Positions 1 to 9,967 are shown, counted from the first letter of the stretch. The stretch: DNA of 64,000 nucleotides from Kuschelorhynchus macadamiae (GCA_030620095.1 JAUTXW010003816.1:584345-648344), one strand, 5' to 3'. Numbers and translations are program-made. Notes: generated by a model not told the origin, from the sequence alone.

Positions 1-670
1 TATCAAACACTCCTCTAAATTTAGAAATGCGAACATGGTCGCCTACATTGTATTTTGGTTTGGGAGCAATTTTTATTTTGCTATAGGCAGTCTCCAACAA
101 AAGTTTTTCATGCTTTTTTGTTATTTCTGAAGGTTTGAAACCTGTGGTCCTATGTTTTCTGTTGTTATAAACATTTGTAATATTTTTAATCAAGTCAAAC
201 CATTTGTAGGACCCTTGAATGCTAAATTCTTTCCACATCATTCCTTTTAGTGTGCGATTAACTCTTTCGACGATTGAAGCCTTTTTTTCACTATACACCA
301 CGTAATGTTTGACGTTATACTTTTTCATTAAGTTTTGTACCTCTTTGCCCGTGAATTCTCCTCCAGAATCACTGCACAGGTGAATCGGTGTTTGAGATTT
401 GAACACATTTTCCAGCATTGTAGCGACTTCTTTTGACGTTTTCGATTTTAATGGAAATGTCCATACATATTTGGAGAAACAATTAATGACTACTAAGATG
501 TATTTATAACCTTTATTTTCCTTTTCATATTCCCTCATGTCGACTAAATCTGCTTGCATAAGATCCAAAAGGGACTTAATTATAACTTTTCGTCGTTGAA
601 AATTAATTCTGGCTGGCTTATGTATTTCTTCAACAATATGACGTTTTACATCTGTAACGTATTTAGACAT
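1..670 (-). CDS. Polinton element 1 integrase (retroviral-type DDE), 3' end off window
   Basis: The frame is open from an ATG at 670 to the window edge, so the C-terminus is missing. It is a retrovirus-like integrase that would join the linear element to host DNA. The catalytic pattern is visible: a first Asp in QADLVDM, a second in CSDSGGEF, and a Glu about 33 residues later in IVERVNRTLK. A tail resembling the start of the post-catalytic domain (GDHVRISKF) is just visible at the edge. It is clearly homologous to the integrase at 58173-59125 but diverged. It lies 8 nt downstream of the conserved unknown gene on the same strand, so the two are probably co-transcribed. No break is seen in the visible part. 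Confidence 0.93.
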   Translation of the reverse strand, partial: MSKYVTDVKRHIVEEIHKPARINFQRRKVIIKSLLDLMQADLVDMREYEKENKGYKYILVVINCFSKYVWTFPLKSKTSKEVATMLENVFKSQTPIHLCSDSGGEFTGKEVQNLMKKYNVKHYVVYSEKKASIVERVNRTLKGMMWKEFSIQGSYKWFDLIKNITNVYNNRKHRTTGFKPSEITKKHEKLLLETAYSKIKIAPKPKYNVGDHVRISKFRGVFD

Positions 671-678
671 TTTCGAAA

Positions 679-1819
679 TTATTCTATAATTTGAGCTTCT
701 CGTAATTCCTCGATGATTGAAACGATTTCGTTGTTGTGATTCGAATTACCTGCAGCTTGAGATGCAAGTAACAATCTTAGTCTATCCACAAGTTCATTAG
801 GGTCGTCCCAATGAACATAATCAACTGGTCGGTTTGTCACTGTCATAAGCATTCCTTCTCCTTGTTTAACATTTTCTTCCCTACCACTATCACTATCTGT
901 CTCTTGTTGCATCATAATTGGACACCATAGTTGAATCAAAATATTTTTCAACAGCTTTAGTATTGAATAATATATTTGCGTAATTTTGAGCGTCGTCTTT
1001 AGTATAGATTTTAGGAATATTCTGATTGAAAAGTAAACCGTAAAGCCCTTTAGTACCTTTATATTTTTTCCCAGCTACTAAAAGATCAGGTCCGTCAAAA
1101 TCAATCCTCTTGTTTCCAATGGAAAATCGTTCAATGTCTGGATCAAACTGAACTCTAAATTTTCCATCTGAATTCTCACTGTTTGGGTCTTTAATAAACT
1201 TTTTAATATACGTTAAAGGAAGTGGGTGATATTGTTCATAATAGTCGCTAAGTGATTTGTCTTTAATCGTTTTATCTAGTTGTTCCTCAAACTCTTTTTG
1301 TTTCCGAGCTTCGTCTTCTTGCATTTCCGTTTCCACATCTTGAATCATTTTTTGTTTTAATTTATTTTTCGGCTGACCGATCGCTGAAAAGGATAATCTT
1401 CGCTTTGGACGCGGTGCAGTGGCTGTTAGTACCTTTGGTGTATAATCATATTTTGCTTCTGGTGTGGACTGTATTAGTTTGGGTAGTGATACCGCCGGTT
1501 CCGACACTGTGGATTGTGTGTCATAATCGTCAGAGTCAGATACATTATATTCAATTTGTTCTTGTTTTAAACGATTTCTACCTTCTTCGTTGTGAACAGG
1601 TATTGAACTTGCATTGCTTAAAGTCACAGTTTCTCTAGGAATTAATTTATTTTCAATATTCTGCAAATGCTTGGTTATGGGTTTGAAAAGATTTTCATGT
1701 GTCATTTGACCGTGCTTAAGAAGTTTTAGTTTGTTTTTAATTTCATTTCTTTTGGTTATAAGTTGTTTTTTCACAACTTTTCTCGCAGTTTGTTTCTTGT
1801 TTCTATCGAGCCCAACCAT
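679..1819 (-). pseudogene. Polinton conserved unknown (possibly DUF8207-type), frameshifted
   Basis: Two overlapping frames make one gene. ATG at 1819 opens a 308-aa frame ending at 893; the conserved C-terminal part continues in another frame at 951-679. The order matches the homologue at 56635-57759. The N-terminal third is basic and coiled-coil-like. A low-complexity middle is followed by a conserved KGTKGLYGLLF block. The C-terminus ends in a helical block with DYVHW, NELVDRLRLL and IVSIIEELREA. I recall similar blocks annotated as DUF8207 in insect Polinton-like loci, but this is from memory. Function is unknown; its place between ATPase and integrase suggests a virion or packaging role. 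The frameshift near 893-930 is a real break or a sequencing indel. Confidence 0.75.
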
Positions 1820-1873
1820 AGCCACAACTCAATTTAAGTAGATTTTCAAGTAAACTAATAAAACGTCATTATG

Positions 1874-2557
1874 TTAGAGATATATATAGTTATCCAAACA
1901 ATATCGATAACGTCCATCATTCATTTTATTGTCTTTGAAAATTGATAAGAACCCATAAGGTTTTCCCCAGCAGAAGCCGCAAATTGACTTAAAATCTTCA
2001 AATGACATATCAGTACCCACGTGATCTGTGTAAACATGACGTAGGTTTAAATCGTCTTGTTTGAATAATATTAAAACATTGGCATTGTCTCTTATTAGGT
2101 GTTTTGGTATTTTAGCATAGGTTTGACACAGATAGAAACAGTCAATGTTATTATGACGTCCCATACTGAAATATTCCCTCATAACATCCTGTTTGTCACA
2201 TGTCACATCGTCAAAAATGATTACAGAGTTAGATTTACTGTCAGAGGGATCGAGGATAGTGTCACCATTGTTAAAGGTATAGTAACCGATACCTTTGATT
2301 GGTGTCAACAGCTTTTCCAGATACACATACTTTGGTTGATAAAGAGATTTTGAGTAGAGATAGACGTTTTCGAATTTCAATCCATTTGGATGTTCCAGCA
2401 GACTAATCATAACATTGGTCTTTCCACAGTTTGAAGGACCTGTGATAACTGCCCTTATTGTAGACGGTAGCAATTTACTGTGTTTGATACTTCCTCTTTT
2501 AACTTCGTCGTGATTTTGAATGTTTAAAGTTGTTTTTTGTTTCACAACTTTCTTCAT
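1874..2557 (-). CDS. Polinton genome-packaging ATPase (FtsK/HerA, A32-like)
   Basis: A 227-aa P-loop ATPase. Walker A is GPSNCGKT and Walker B is VIIFDDV. The downstream RDNANVLILFKQ and C-terminal FCWGKPYGFL blocks are shared with element 2. This family pumps viral DNA into preformed capsids. I chose the ATG at 2557 because the upstream extension (to 2629) begins with a hydrophobic stretch that element 2 does not share. It is the first gene of the leftward operon and is separated by a 107-nt divergent region from the rightward virion genes. No break seen. Confidence 0.92.
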   Translation of the reverse strand: MKKVVKQKTTLNIQNHDEVKRGSIKHSKLLPSTIRAVITGPSNCGKTNVMISLLEHPNGLKFENVYLYSKSLYQPKYVYLEKLLTPIKGIGYYTFNNGDTILDPSDSKSNSVIIFDDVTCDKQDVMREYFSMGRHNNIDCFYLCQTYAKIPKHLIRDNANVLILFKQDDLNLRHVYTDHVGTDMSFEDFKSICGFCWGKPYGFLSIFKDNKMNDGRYRYCLDNYIYL

Positions 2558-2664
2558 AGCGTTAAAAAACAAATCTTGACATGAAAAAGAATAAAATATG
2601 AATAACAATAATAGACGACAACATGACAATTTATAGTTAGTATGTTTTGTTACGTCTTACAATC
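2558..2664. promoter_or_regulatory. divergent promoter region between ATPase and PLA2 capsid gene
   Basis: A short AT-rich gap of 107 nt between two divergently read start codons. The same gene pair is divergent in element 2, so the arrangement is conserved and this gap should hold both promoters. No clear TATA/initiator pair could be assigned here. Confidence 0.5.
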
Positions 2665-2973
2665 ATGAGATATTATACAAATCAAAGTGAAACAAAAAAA
2701 ACCGGAAATGGTCTGCTAAATACTGTAATAAATAAACTACCATTCGAGATGCACATACCTGGCTACCAGTTCTGTGGACCGGGTACCAAGCTGCAGAAAC
2801 GTTTAGCACGTGGTGATAAAGGAATTAATCCCTTGGATGCAGCATGTAAGCAACATGATATTGCCTATTCAAATAACAAGGATTTAAGTAATCGTCATCA
2901 GGCTGATAAGATTCTTCTTAAAAGTGCTTTGAGCAGAATCAGTTCATCATCATCAGAGGCTGGTTGGAGCTAA
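2665..2973 (+). CDS. parvovirus-like phospholipase A2 domain protein (minor capsid N-terminal part)
   Basis: Start taken at ATG 2665; an in-frame TTG at 2647 also exists. The 102-aa product carries the secreted/parvoviral PLA2 signature: the calcium-loop region YQFCGPGTKL followed by CKQHDIAYS with the catalytic His-Asp pair. In parvoviruses and adintoviruses this domain breaches endosomal membranes during entry. In element 2 the same domain is fused in one gene to the hydrophobic minor-capsid region. Here a TAA at 2971-2973 stops it, and the same frame reopens with ATG 2992. That looks like a nonsense split or an evolved gene fission. Confidence 0.85.
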   Translation: MRYYTNQSETKKTGNGLLNTVINKLPFEMHIPGYQFCGPGTKLQKRLARGDKGINPLDAACKQHDIAYSNNKDLSNRHQADKILLKSALSRISSSSSEAGWS

Positions 2974-2991
2974 GCTAAACTAAAACTAGGT

Positions 2992-3309
2992 ATGGGTATA
3001 AAAAGGAAAGAGAGTTCTAAAAATAATCAGTGTGTGAAACAAACTTGTAACGTTCTACGTAAAGGTTCAACTGTCATGGCACAAAGTGCAAAAAGTATGG
3101 AAAATTATTTAAAAAAGATTGAAGCCTTGCTTGAAGAAGTGAATTCTTACAAGAGTAAAGCTCAACAAAAGCAGCAGCAGCAGCAGCGAGTTAGAAAGAA
3201 TTCTCCCCTTAGTCCCACAAAAAATAAAAAGAAAATCGTTAAAAATTTTGAAGAGGAATCAAGTGATAGTGAACACATTGACAATTATCATGAAAAGAAA
3301 AAATGTTAA
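2992..3309 (+). CDS. basic low-complexity ORF, in frame with the PLA2 gene
   Basis: A 105-aa lysine/serine/glutamine-rich product with a short helix (MENYLKKIEALLEEVNSY) and a CAG-type glutamine run. It lies in the same reading frame as the PLA2 ORF, 18 nt after its stop. The first residues (LGMGIKRK) line up with FGMGVKTSKRK of the fused element-2 protein, so it probably derives from the middle of that gene. Its last codons overlap the next ORF (TGTTAA/ATGTTAA). Function unknown; perhaps a nucleic-acid-binding core protein. Confidence 0.5.
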   Translation: MGIKRKESSKNNQCVKQTCNVLRKGSTVMAQSAKSMENYLKKIEALLEEVNSYKSKAQQKQQQQQRVRKNSPLSPTKNKKKIVKNFEEESSDSEHIDNYHEKKKC

Positions 3310-3593
3310 ATCGTAACATAAAAACTGTTAAAAGTGGCCGACCCAGCAGCAGCAGCAATAAAGAAAAAAAACTTTTCGAAAATGAAATGAAAATGGATAT
3401 CCAAACGTTTAACAAGCGTAAAGCAGATATTTCGTCTGATATTGACTATGATAACAATACAAAAAAACCGAAGTTAGAAATCAACGACAACGATTTAATT
3501 TCACAAAAATTGCAAAAACGTAAACGAAGTGATTCTGAGGACAACAACAACAACAATATTGTTTTTGAACCGAAGAAAAGATTTAAAAGCTAG
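3303..3593 (+). CDS. basic, Asn/Lys-rich unknown ORF
   Basis: A 96-aa very basic product with nuclear-localisation-like clusters (QKRKRSD, PKKRFK) and Asn/Ser runs. It overlaps the preceding stop codon by a few bases, suggesting translational coupling. No counterpart is seen in element 2, so it is an element-1-specific insertion within the minor-capsid region. It could be a genuine core protein or expanded low-complexity sequence. Confidence 0.4.
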   Translation: MLNRNIKTVKSGRPSSSSNKEKKLFENEMKMDIQTFNKRKADISSDIDYDNNTKKPKLEINDNDLISQKLQKRKRSDSEDNNNNNIVFEPKKRFKS

Positions 3594-3660
3594 ATACCGT
3601 ATAAATATTTAAGATTTTTAGTTTTCAAATTAGTTAATACCGAGCACTATTAAAGTAACA

Positions 3661-4195
3661 ATGTCCTCAAAGAATAAGCAACGTAACCGAAAGAAAAGAT
3701 CCTCCAAAGTGATGAAAAGACAACAACAACAACAAAAAATACAACACAAAAAGATGCAGAGAAGCAGAAGACAAGGAAAGAAACGTATAAACTTTCCACA
3801 GTTAACTAAAAAAATTAAAAATAATGTTTTAAAAAATCAACCTCGTACTATCGATGACGCTTTAAAGATTGCAGTTCAAACAGTTAAGGGTGAAAAACGA
3901 AGGATCAAACCACCATCCTCGAGAATAATTAGAATTCCCAAGACAGGAGGTGTGTTACCACTAATACCGATTTTTGCCGGTTTGAGTGCCTTGGGAGCAT
4001 TAAGCGGTGGAGCTTCAGCCATAGCAAAAACTATCAATGATGCACAAGCAGCGAAACGTCAATTTGGAAGAAAATAAACGACACAATAGAACTATGGAAG
4101 CAGTTGCACTTGGCAAGGGACTCTACTTGAAACCCTTTAAAACTGGATATGGACTTTTTTTTCCCAACTTAGGTCCAAAACGTCAAATAAGCTAA
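3661..4195 (+). pseudogene. minor capsid / pVI-like protein, frameshift near 4070
   Basis: Starts at ATG 3661 with a highly basic, Gln-rich N-terminus. Next comes a Gly/Ala hydrophobic segment (PLIPIFAGLSALGALSGG) typical of the membrane-active minor capsid proteins of Polintons and adenoviruses. The first frame stops at 4077. The conserved C-terminal block, with repeated KGL-hydrophobic-KP motifs, continues in another frame to the stop at 4195, as in the element-2 protein. A single-base indel near 4068-4073 would explain it. It is the homologue of the C-terminal half of 55127-55811. Confidence 0.7.
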
Positions 4196-4563
4196 CATTA
4201 CCAGCACACGCCCTAAACAACTTGGAACTTGATTTCTATGCAAAAAAATTGAAAATACCCTATTTTCGTGGAACTTTTATGAAAGATAAACTCCCCAAAA
4301 AAATTTATAGAAATGAATCGGCTATAGTTAATTTGGACAACTCCTACGGACCTGGCACTCATTGGACTGCATATCGAAAATATGGAAAAAATATTATTTA
4401 CTTTGACAGTTTTGGTAATTTACACCCACCCGTAGAGCTTTTAAGATATTTTAATTCTAATGGTACTTGTAATATATTTTATAATCATTCTCAGTTTCAG
4501 TCCTACAATTCTTACAACTGTGGCCATTTATGTTTGAATCTTTTATCTCATATGGAACAATGA
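4192..4563 (+). CDS. adenain-like maturation cysteine protease
   Basis: A compact (about 123 aa) adenovirus-type protease. The triad is visible: His in GTHWTAY, Asp in YFDSFGNL, Cys in YNCGHLCL. It would cleave minor capsid proteins during maturation. No ATG precedes the conserved N-terminal block (LPAHALNNLELDFYA); only a TTG at 4222 lies in frame, and the frame runs back into the preceding gene. The start is therefore unresolved. Element 2 shows the same lack of an ATG. Either the start is lost or expression depends on the upstream gene. Confidence 0.85.
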   Translation, partial: LTLPAHALNNLELDFYAKKLKIPYFRGTFMKDKLPKKIYRNESAIVNLDNSYGPGTHWTAYRKYGKNIIYFDSFGNLHPPVELLRYFNSNGTCNIFYNHSQFQSYNSYNCGHLCLNLLSHMEQ

Positions 4564-4643
4564 ATAAATAGATTAACATTATCTGGTTTGTTTCATTTAT
4601 TTTAATAGATTTGTAGTGATCGTTTCTCTCTCTTTTAGTTATA

Positions 4644-5339
4644 ATGTCATATACATTTACCTTATCGGGGAAAGAATCAACAATTTCTGCAAAGATTTAC
4701 CCACCAATTATATTGAGTGAAAGTGACGAGTACGTTTTAGGTTTAATAAATTTCGAAAGTTACAATTCAATTCCAAATGTGGATAAATCAAACAATGTAT
4801 TTCACTATGGTAAAAATAAAAAAATAGAACTACCTGAAGGCTCTTATGAAATACAGGATATCCAGAACTACTTGTTTAGGGCGTTAAATTTGGAAAAAGA
4901 AGGTGATCCAATTGTACTGCGATTGCAAGCAAACCATAATACACTACAGTGTGAAATAAAATGCAATAGGTCAATAGACTTTTCAAAAGACAACTCAATT
5001 GGAAGTTTGTTGGGGTTCAAAAATAAAGTATTGGAAGCAGACAAATTGCATATATCCGAAAACCCAGTAGATATATTTAAGGTCAACTCCATTGCTGTAG
5101 ACTGTAATTTAGTTACAAATGCCTACAATAACGGTAATCTGGTTCACATAGTTCACATGTTTTATCCCGAGGTGGCGCCCGGTTTTAAGATTGTTGAAAA
5201 ACCCTCAAACGTTATATATTTACCAATAAACACGCGCTATGTGGATGAAATATTGCTTAAAATAACCGATCAGGACGGAAAATTGGTCAATTTCCGAAAA
5301 GAACTGATAACAGTAAGACTACATCTAAAGCAGGTATAA
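4644..5339 (+). CDS. penton-like minor capsid protein (single jelly roll)
   Basis: A 231-aa intact ORF from ATG 4644. It corresponds to the Polinton penton homologue that fills capsid vertices. Blocks shared with element 2 include FTLSGKES, IDFSKDNSIGSLLGF, VNSIAVDCN, a HIVHMFYP-type block and a C-terminal TVRLHLK. It sits directly between protease and major capsid genes, as in the other element. It is followed after 4 nt by a small ORF, which suggests coupled translation. Confidence 0.82.
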   Translation: MSYTFTLSGKESTISAKIYPPIILSESDEYVLGLINFESYNSIPNVDKSNNVFHYGKNKKIELPEGSYEIQDIQNYLFRALNLEKEGDPIVLRLQANHNTLQCEIKCNRSIDFSKDNSIGSLLGFKNKVLEADKLHISENPVDIFKVNSIAVDCNLVTNAYNNGNLVHIVHMFYPEVAPGFKIVEKPSNVIYLPINTRYVDEILLKITDQDGKLVNFRKELITVRLHLKQV

Positions 5340-5343
5340 GAGC

Positions 5344-5538
5344 ATGGTTTTTCTTTATGAAGATAATGCATTAGGGTTACCCATTAAGTACCATAAAAAC
5401 AAGTCGTCCACTGGAATAATCAATAGTCCAAGACTACGTGAACATCAGTTAACATCTGAAAATAGAGCTTTTTTAATTTCCTTAGGATTTAAACTAAATA
5501 ATAATAATAATAGGAAAAATAAGGAGATATTGGTGTAG
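5344..5538 (+). CDS. small conserved Polinton ORF between penton and major capsid
   Basis: A 64-aa basic ORF starting 4 nt after the penton stop. Its C-terminal FLISLGFKLNNN matches FLKSLGFKVLNN of the 63-aa ORF at 53833-54024, which holds the same position. That positional and sequence conservation argues it is real. The FL-SLGF motif near the C-terminus is the only recognisable feature. Function unknown; perhaps a small cement protein. Confidence 0.65.
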   Translation: MVFLYEDNALGLPIKYHKNKSSTGIINSPRLREHQLTSENRAFLISLGFKLNNNNNRKNKEILV

Positions 5539-5615
5539 TTTTAAGTTACTTCTTAGTGCAAATCTTCGACACTTTTTTTTAATATTCAACTGGAATTGTG
5601 CCTATAGTCAAAGAA

Positions 5616-6839
5616 ATGAGTTCCAATATTCTAAAAGTAGGAGACAACGTAATAAGTGATGATTCAATAGTTAGTTACCAATATCATACACATCAACCGT
5701 ACTCTGCTACGACTTTGAACAACAACGATGAAATTAGGATACCTATTCAAACCCAAGATCTCTATACCTTACCTAGTCAAAGCTTTCTATACATTGAAGG
5801 CAAACTGACAAAAGAGGATGGTACATTTAGTGACAACATAAAGTTTACCAACAATGGTCTTATGTACCTTTTCGAAGAGATCCGTTACGAATTGGGAGGA
5901 GTATGCATAGATCGAGTAAGGAATCCTGGAATAACCTCAACTATTAAAGGTTATGTATCGCTTACGCGAAGTGAAAGTTCTAATTTACAAAATGCAGGAT
6001 GGAACACTGAAAACCATCCAAGTCTATTAGATGACAAAGGAAACTTTAGTGTATGCATTCCCTTAAAACTTATAATGGGCTATGCAGAAGACTTTAATAA
6101 AATTATCATGAATATTCGACAAGAATTAGTGCTTATTAGAAGCAACAATGATTTGAATGCAATATGTCAGTTGGCCGATAGAAAGGAAACTTATAAAATT
6201 GCACTTAGTAAGGTGTTGTGGAAAATACCACACGTCACCGTGAGTGATAGCCAGAAGTTACGTCTGTTAAGACAATTTGAAAGTAACAGAGATTTGAATA
6301 TTGCTTTTAGAAGCTGGGAATTACATGAATACCCTCAGCTGCAACAGAGTAAAAATCACAGTTGGGCAGTCAAATCATCAAATCAGCTGGAGAAACCTCG
6401 TTTCATAATAATAGGGTTTCAAACCGATGTGAAAGGAAAAATTGCTAAAAACAGCAGTCATTTTAACCACTGTGATTTAACAAACCTAAAGGTTTACCTA
6501 AATTCAGAAGTATTTCCATACGATAACTTAAACGTGGACTATGACACCAACAAATTTGCCATTCTTTACGATATGTATGCACAGTTCCAAAGATTGTATT
6601 ATTACAAACGTCACAGCGATCCATGTTATGAACCTGCAAGTTTTAAAGGTAAAGCTCCACTGGTAGTCGTCGATTGTTCTCGACAAGGTGAAGACGTGCT
6701 GAAAGGAGGGGCCGTAGATGTTCGCATAGAGTTTGAAACAAGTAAAGCAGTGTCTGTCAAGACTACAGCCTATTGTCTTATTCTACACGATAGACTAGTT
6801 AAATATAATCCTCTAACTAGCACAGTAAAAGTTCTTTAG
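5616..6839 (+). CDS. major capsid protein (double jelly roll, hexon-like)
   Basis: A 407-aa intact ORF; ATG 5616 chosen over an upstream GTG at 5598. It matches the Polinton/adintovirus major capsid family. Shared blocks with element 2 include NDEIRIPIQ, YTLPS, LYIEG, IRYELGGV, LVLIR-NDL, FRSWE and the C-terminal YCLILHDR...YNPLT. Trimers of this protein would form the pseudo-hexameric shell. Unlike the element-2 copy it is uninterrupted. An A-rich tract of about 21 nt follows the stop. Confidence 0.9.
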   Translation: MSSNILKVGDNVISDDSIVSYQYHTHQPYSATTLNNNDEIRIPIQTQDLYTLPSQSFLYIEGKLTKEDGTFSDNIKFTNNGLMYLFEEIRYELGGVCIDRVRNPGITSTIKGYVSLTRSESSNLQNAGWNTENHPSLLDDKGNFSVCIPLKLIMGYAEDFNKIIMNIRQELVLIRSNNDLNAICQLADRKETYKIALSKVLWKIPHVTVSDSQKLRLLRQFESNRDLNIAFRSWELHEYPQLQQSKNHSWAVKSSNQLEKPRFIIIGFQTDVKGKIAKNSSHFNHCDLTNLKVYLNSEVFPYDNLNVDYDTNKFAILYDMYAQFQRLYYYKRHSDPCYEPASFKGKAPLVVVDCSRQGEDVLKGGAVDVRIEFETSKAVSVKTTAYCLILHDRLVKYNPLTSTVKVL

Positions 6840-6861
6840 TAGAAAAAAAAAAAAAAAAAAA

Positions 6862-7421
6862 AAGTACGTTTTGGACGTTCAAGGATTTCAATATGGAAAC
6901 ACTAGTTTTTTTTTTGTAAAGAAATTGCAATTCTGGATACTTCAAGTGGTAACTACAAGCACGCAATGGTTAAATTTCAATTTGATCTAAATCTATTTAA
7001 GTACAAGATTGAAAACCACATGAATTGGTTAACTCGAAATATACATGGTTTGGAATGGTTTAGTGATCGTTGTGGTGGTGGTGGTGGTGGTGTTGGAAGT
7101 ATTATTATAAACTATGAAAACTTGACAGATTTTATCAAGAATTTTATCAATACATCTTATGGTGTTGACACTGTTGATGGAGCAAATGTCATAATCGCCG
7201 TAAAGGGAGGTCAAAAGAAAGAGTGGTTAATCAAGCTGTTGGAAGATAATTACCATGTAATTGATTTAGAGGAAAACAACTGTCCTTCTTTGGAAAATTT
7301 AAAGAAAATGTTAAAATCTAATCACTGTAATAAACATGTAAATAACGACTTAAATTGTGCGTTAGAAAATGTATTTTTTATATACTACTACTGGAATTTG
7401 CTACACAGTAAAACCTTGTAA
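6862..7421 (+). pseudogene. conserved Polinton unknown (homologue of 48831-49277), broken 5' end
   Basis: The ORF from ATG 6966 (151 aa) holds a clear C-terminal match to the element-2 gene: VKGGQKKEWL, VIDLEE and a NCALENV block containing the conserved Cys. Upstream, 6862-6965 encodes the N-terminal LDVQGF and KEIA motifs, but in a frame shifted by a T10 run near 6905-6915. A21 sits where a start codon should be. The gene therefore looks decayed at its 5' end. A Gly-rich run near 7075-7092 is a local GGT expansion. Function unknown; the D-x-Q-G-F start hints at an acidic active site but nothing firmer. Confidence 0.6.
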
Positions 7422-7515
7422 ACAATTTTGTAAATAAAACTGTATATTAAATAAACCATTTTGTTTTTTTTTCTCAAATAGTTAAAATGCTGAAAGTGGG
7501 AGTGATTAAATTTAA

Positions 7516-7523
7516 TATAAATA
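7516..7523 (+). promoter_or_regulatory. TATA box for the 7606 gene
   Basis: TATAAATA, with a TCATTC initiator-like sequence about 20 nt downstream and the ATG 83 nt further on. Inferred from spacing only. Confidence 0.4.
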
Positions 7524-7605
7524 CCTGCAGCTCATTCAAAGTAAAAAAAAAAAAAAATTAGTTCACATTTCGTTCGTAGACTGAGTGGTATTACAAGTTC
7601 TATTT

Positions 7606-8094
7606 ATGGAGTCTATTTCAGCCAACTCTAGTTTTAAACAAAATTCTAAAAGAAAAACTAACAACGATGAAAAATGGTTGCTGACGTATGGACCGACTAC
7701 GCTGTGTATTGAAAAAGCAAGAGCGTTAATTCCACCTGGTGTAAATAAGTTTATTTTATGTTTATATATAAATCGAGGATGGGTGAATAGTGGCATAAAA
7801 TTCATACCTGTGACGTCTTCCATTGAAGAAACAAGAACTTTATTAGAAATTGTGTTTAAAAATTTCACATACAAATTACCAAGTGAGGAAAAGATGAAAA
7901 ATCGACGGAATATTTATAAACACGCGGCACGGGAAGAAGCAGATGATGGAATGTTTTCTATTTGTATTGCCGAAGAACACGCCTACATATGTGTTGCTAA
8001 AGCTATGCATTCAACAGAAAATTATAAGGAAACCTTCTTTGACTTTCTGGAATTTCGTTACCGTAAAAATAAGGAAGAATTACGAAATATGTGA
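7606..8094 (+). CDS. unknown accessory protein, 162 aa
   Basis: An intact ORF from ATG 7606; an in-frame GTG at 7585 is less likely. The product is mixed alpha/beta with a basic N-terminus and a hydrophobic strand block (KFILCLYI). The C-terminal half contains a repeated YICVAKAM-type helix. I do not recognise the family, and no homologue is visible in element 2. It is convergent with the gene at 8101 with only 6 nt between the stops. A TATA box lies upstream. Confidence 0.6.
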   Translation: MESISANSSFKQNSKRKTNNDEKWLLTYGPTTLCIEKARALIPPGVNKFILCLYINRGWVNSGIKFIPVTSSIEETRTLLEIVFKNFTYKLPSEEKMKNRRNIYKHAAREEADDGMFSICIAEEHAYICVAKAMHSTENYKETFFDFLEFRYRKNKEELRNM

Positions 8095-8100
8095 TTGTAA

Positions 8101-8814
8101 CTATTTATTATTACATACATGTACATTATTTTTAACACTTGTTATTTTTCTAAGACATAGCATCCATAAAGAATCTGCATTTAATTCATGTTCAGTACGC
8201 CTCGATATATATTCAACACGACGCGATACTCTTGCTACACAATCTTCAATACTTTTCATTTGATTCATTTTTATGACATGTAATGTATTGTTGATTAAAA
8301 GTAATGCTGTTTTACATATATCGAAATCAAATTCCATTATTGTCTTTACAATTAATTCTTCGTAAGTTAAATATATATAGTTAGCTTTTAAAAATATACA
8401 CTGTATAAGCATATTTTTCTTTTTTGTTTTTAAAGTAATATTTCGAATATCAAAAAATTTGAAAGGTTTGTAATTTACTTCTCTTCTTGTATCAGTATAT
8501 ATTATATCTCTATAATCATTTTCTATGAGTTTCTCAATAAAAATATTTAACGCTAATAAACATACCTCTTCTTTCAAAGGATTGAGTTCGATATAAATGT
8601 CTATGTCGGAAAATCTGTCAGTCCGTCCTACCAAAAAACTAGGAAAGCCTCCTGCTACGAAAGATCTTAACGGTACAGATTTTAGAAATAACGTTATAAT
8701 TTTTAATTCATCTCCCAGATTGTGTGAATATCGAATAGTTTCAATTAAAGGTTTAGAAGTCCAGAACTTTTTAGAGCTGAAATAATCGTAACACTCTACC
8801 AATGTTAAATCTTT
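8101..8814 (-). CDS. nucleotidyltransferase-fold (pol beta superfamily) exon or gene
   Basis: An open frame of 237 residues with no ATG upstream of the conserved part. It carries a nucleotidyltransferase signature: AGGFPSFLVG followed by SDIDIYIE, i.e. GG...S plus the D-x-D metal-binding pair. A third acidic residue cannot be assigned by eye. The frame begins just after ATTTTAG at 8815, a good 3' splice site, in phase with the upstream frame ending at 8880. I therefore read it as the last exon of a three-exon gene with 8880-9240 and 9873-9967 (389 aa in total). The substrate is unknown; cGAS-like, poly(A) and tRNA nucleotidyltransferases all share this fold. Confidence 0.68.
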   Translation of the reverse strand, partial: KDLTLVECYDYFSSKKFWTSKPLIETIRYSHNLGDELKIITLFLKSVPLRSFVAGGFPSFLVGRTDRFSDIDIYIELNPLKEEVCLLALNIFIEKLIENDYRDIIYTDTRREVNYKPFKFFDIRNITLKTKKKNMLIQCIFLKANYIYLTYEELIVKTIMEFDFDICKTALLLINNTLHVIKMNQMKSIEDCVARVSRRVEYISRRTEHELNADSLWMLCLRKITSVKNNVHVCNNK

Positions 8815-8870
8815 CTAAAATTAGTAAAATAAATTGATATTAATAATAATAATAAAATATTTATTTTTAT

Positions 8871-8879
<9 letters not shown>
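8815..8879 (-). other. predicted 65-nt intron
   Basis: On the minus strand it starts GTAATA and ends in a T-rich TTTTAG. It separates two frames in phase. The alternative is that the upstream frame simply stops at 8871, giving a 154-aa product and leaving the nucleotidyltransferase without a start codon. Confidence 0.55.
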
Positions 8880-9967
<1,088 letters not shown>

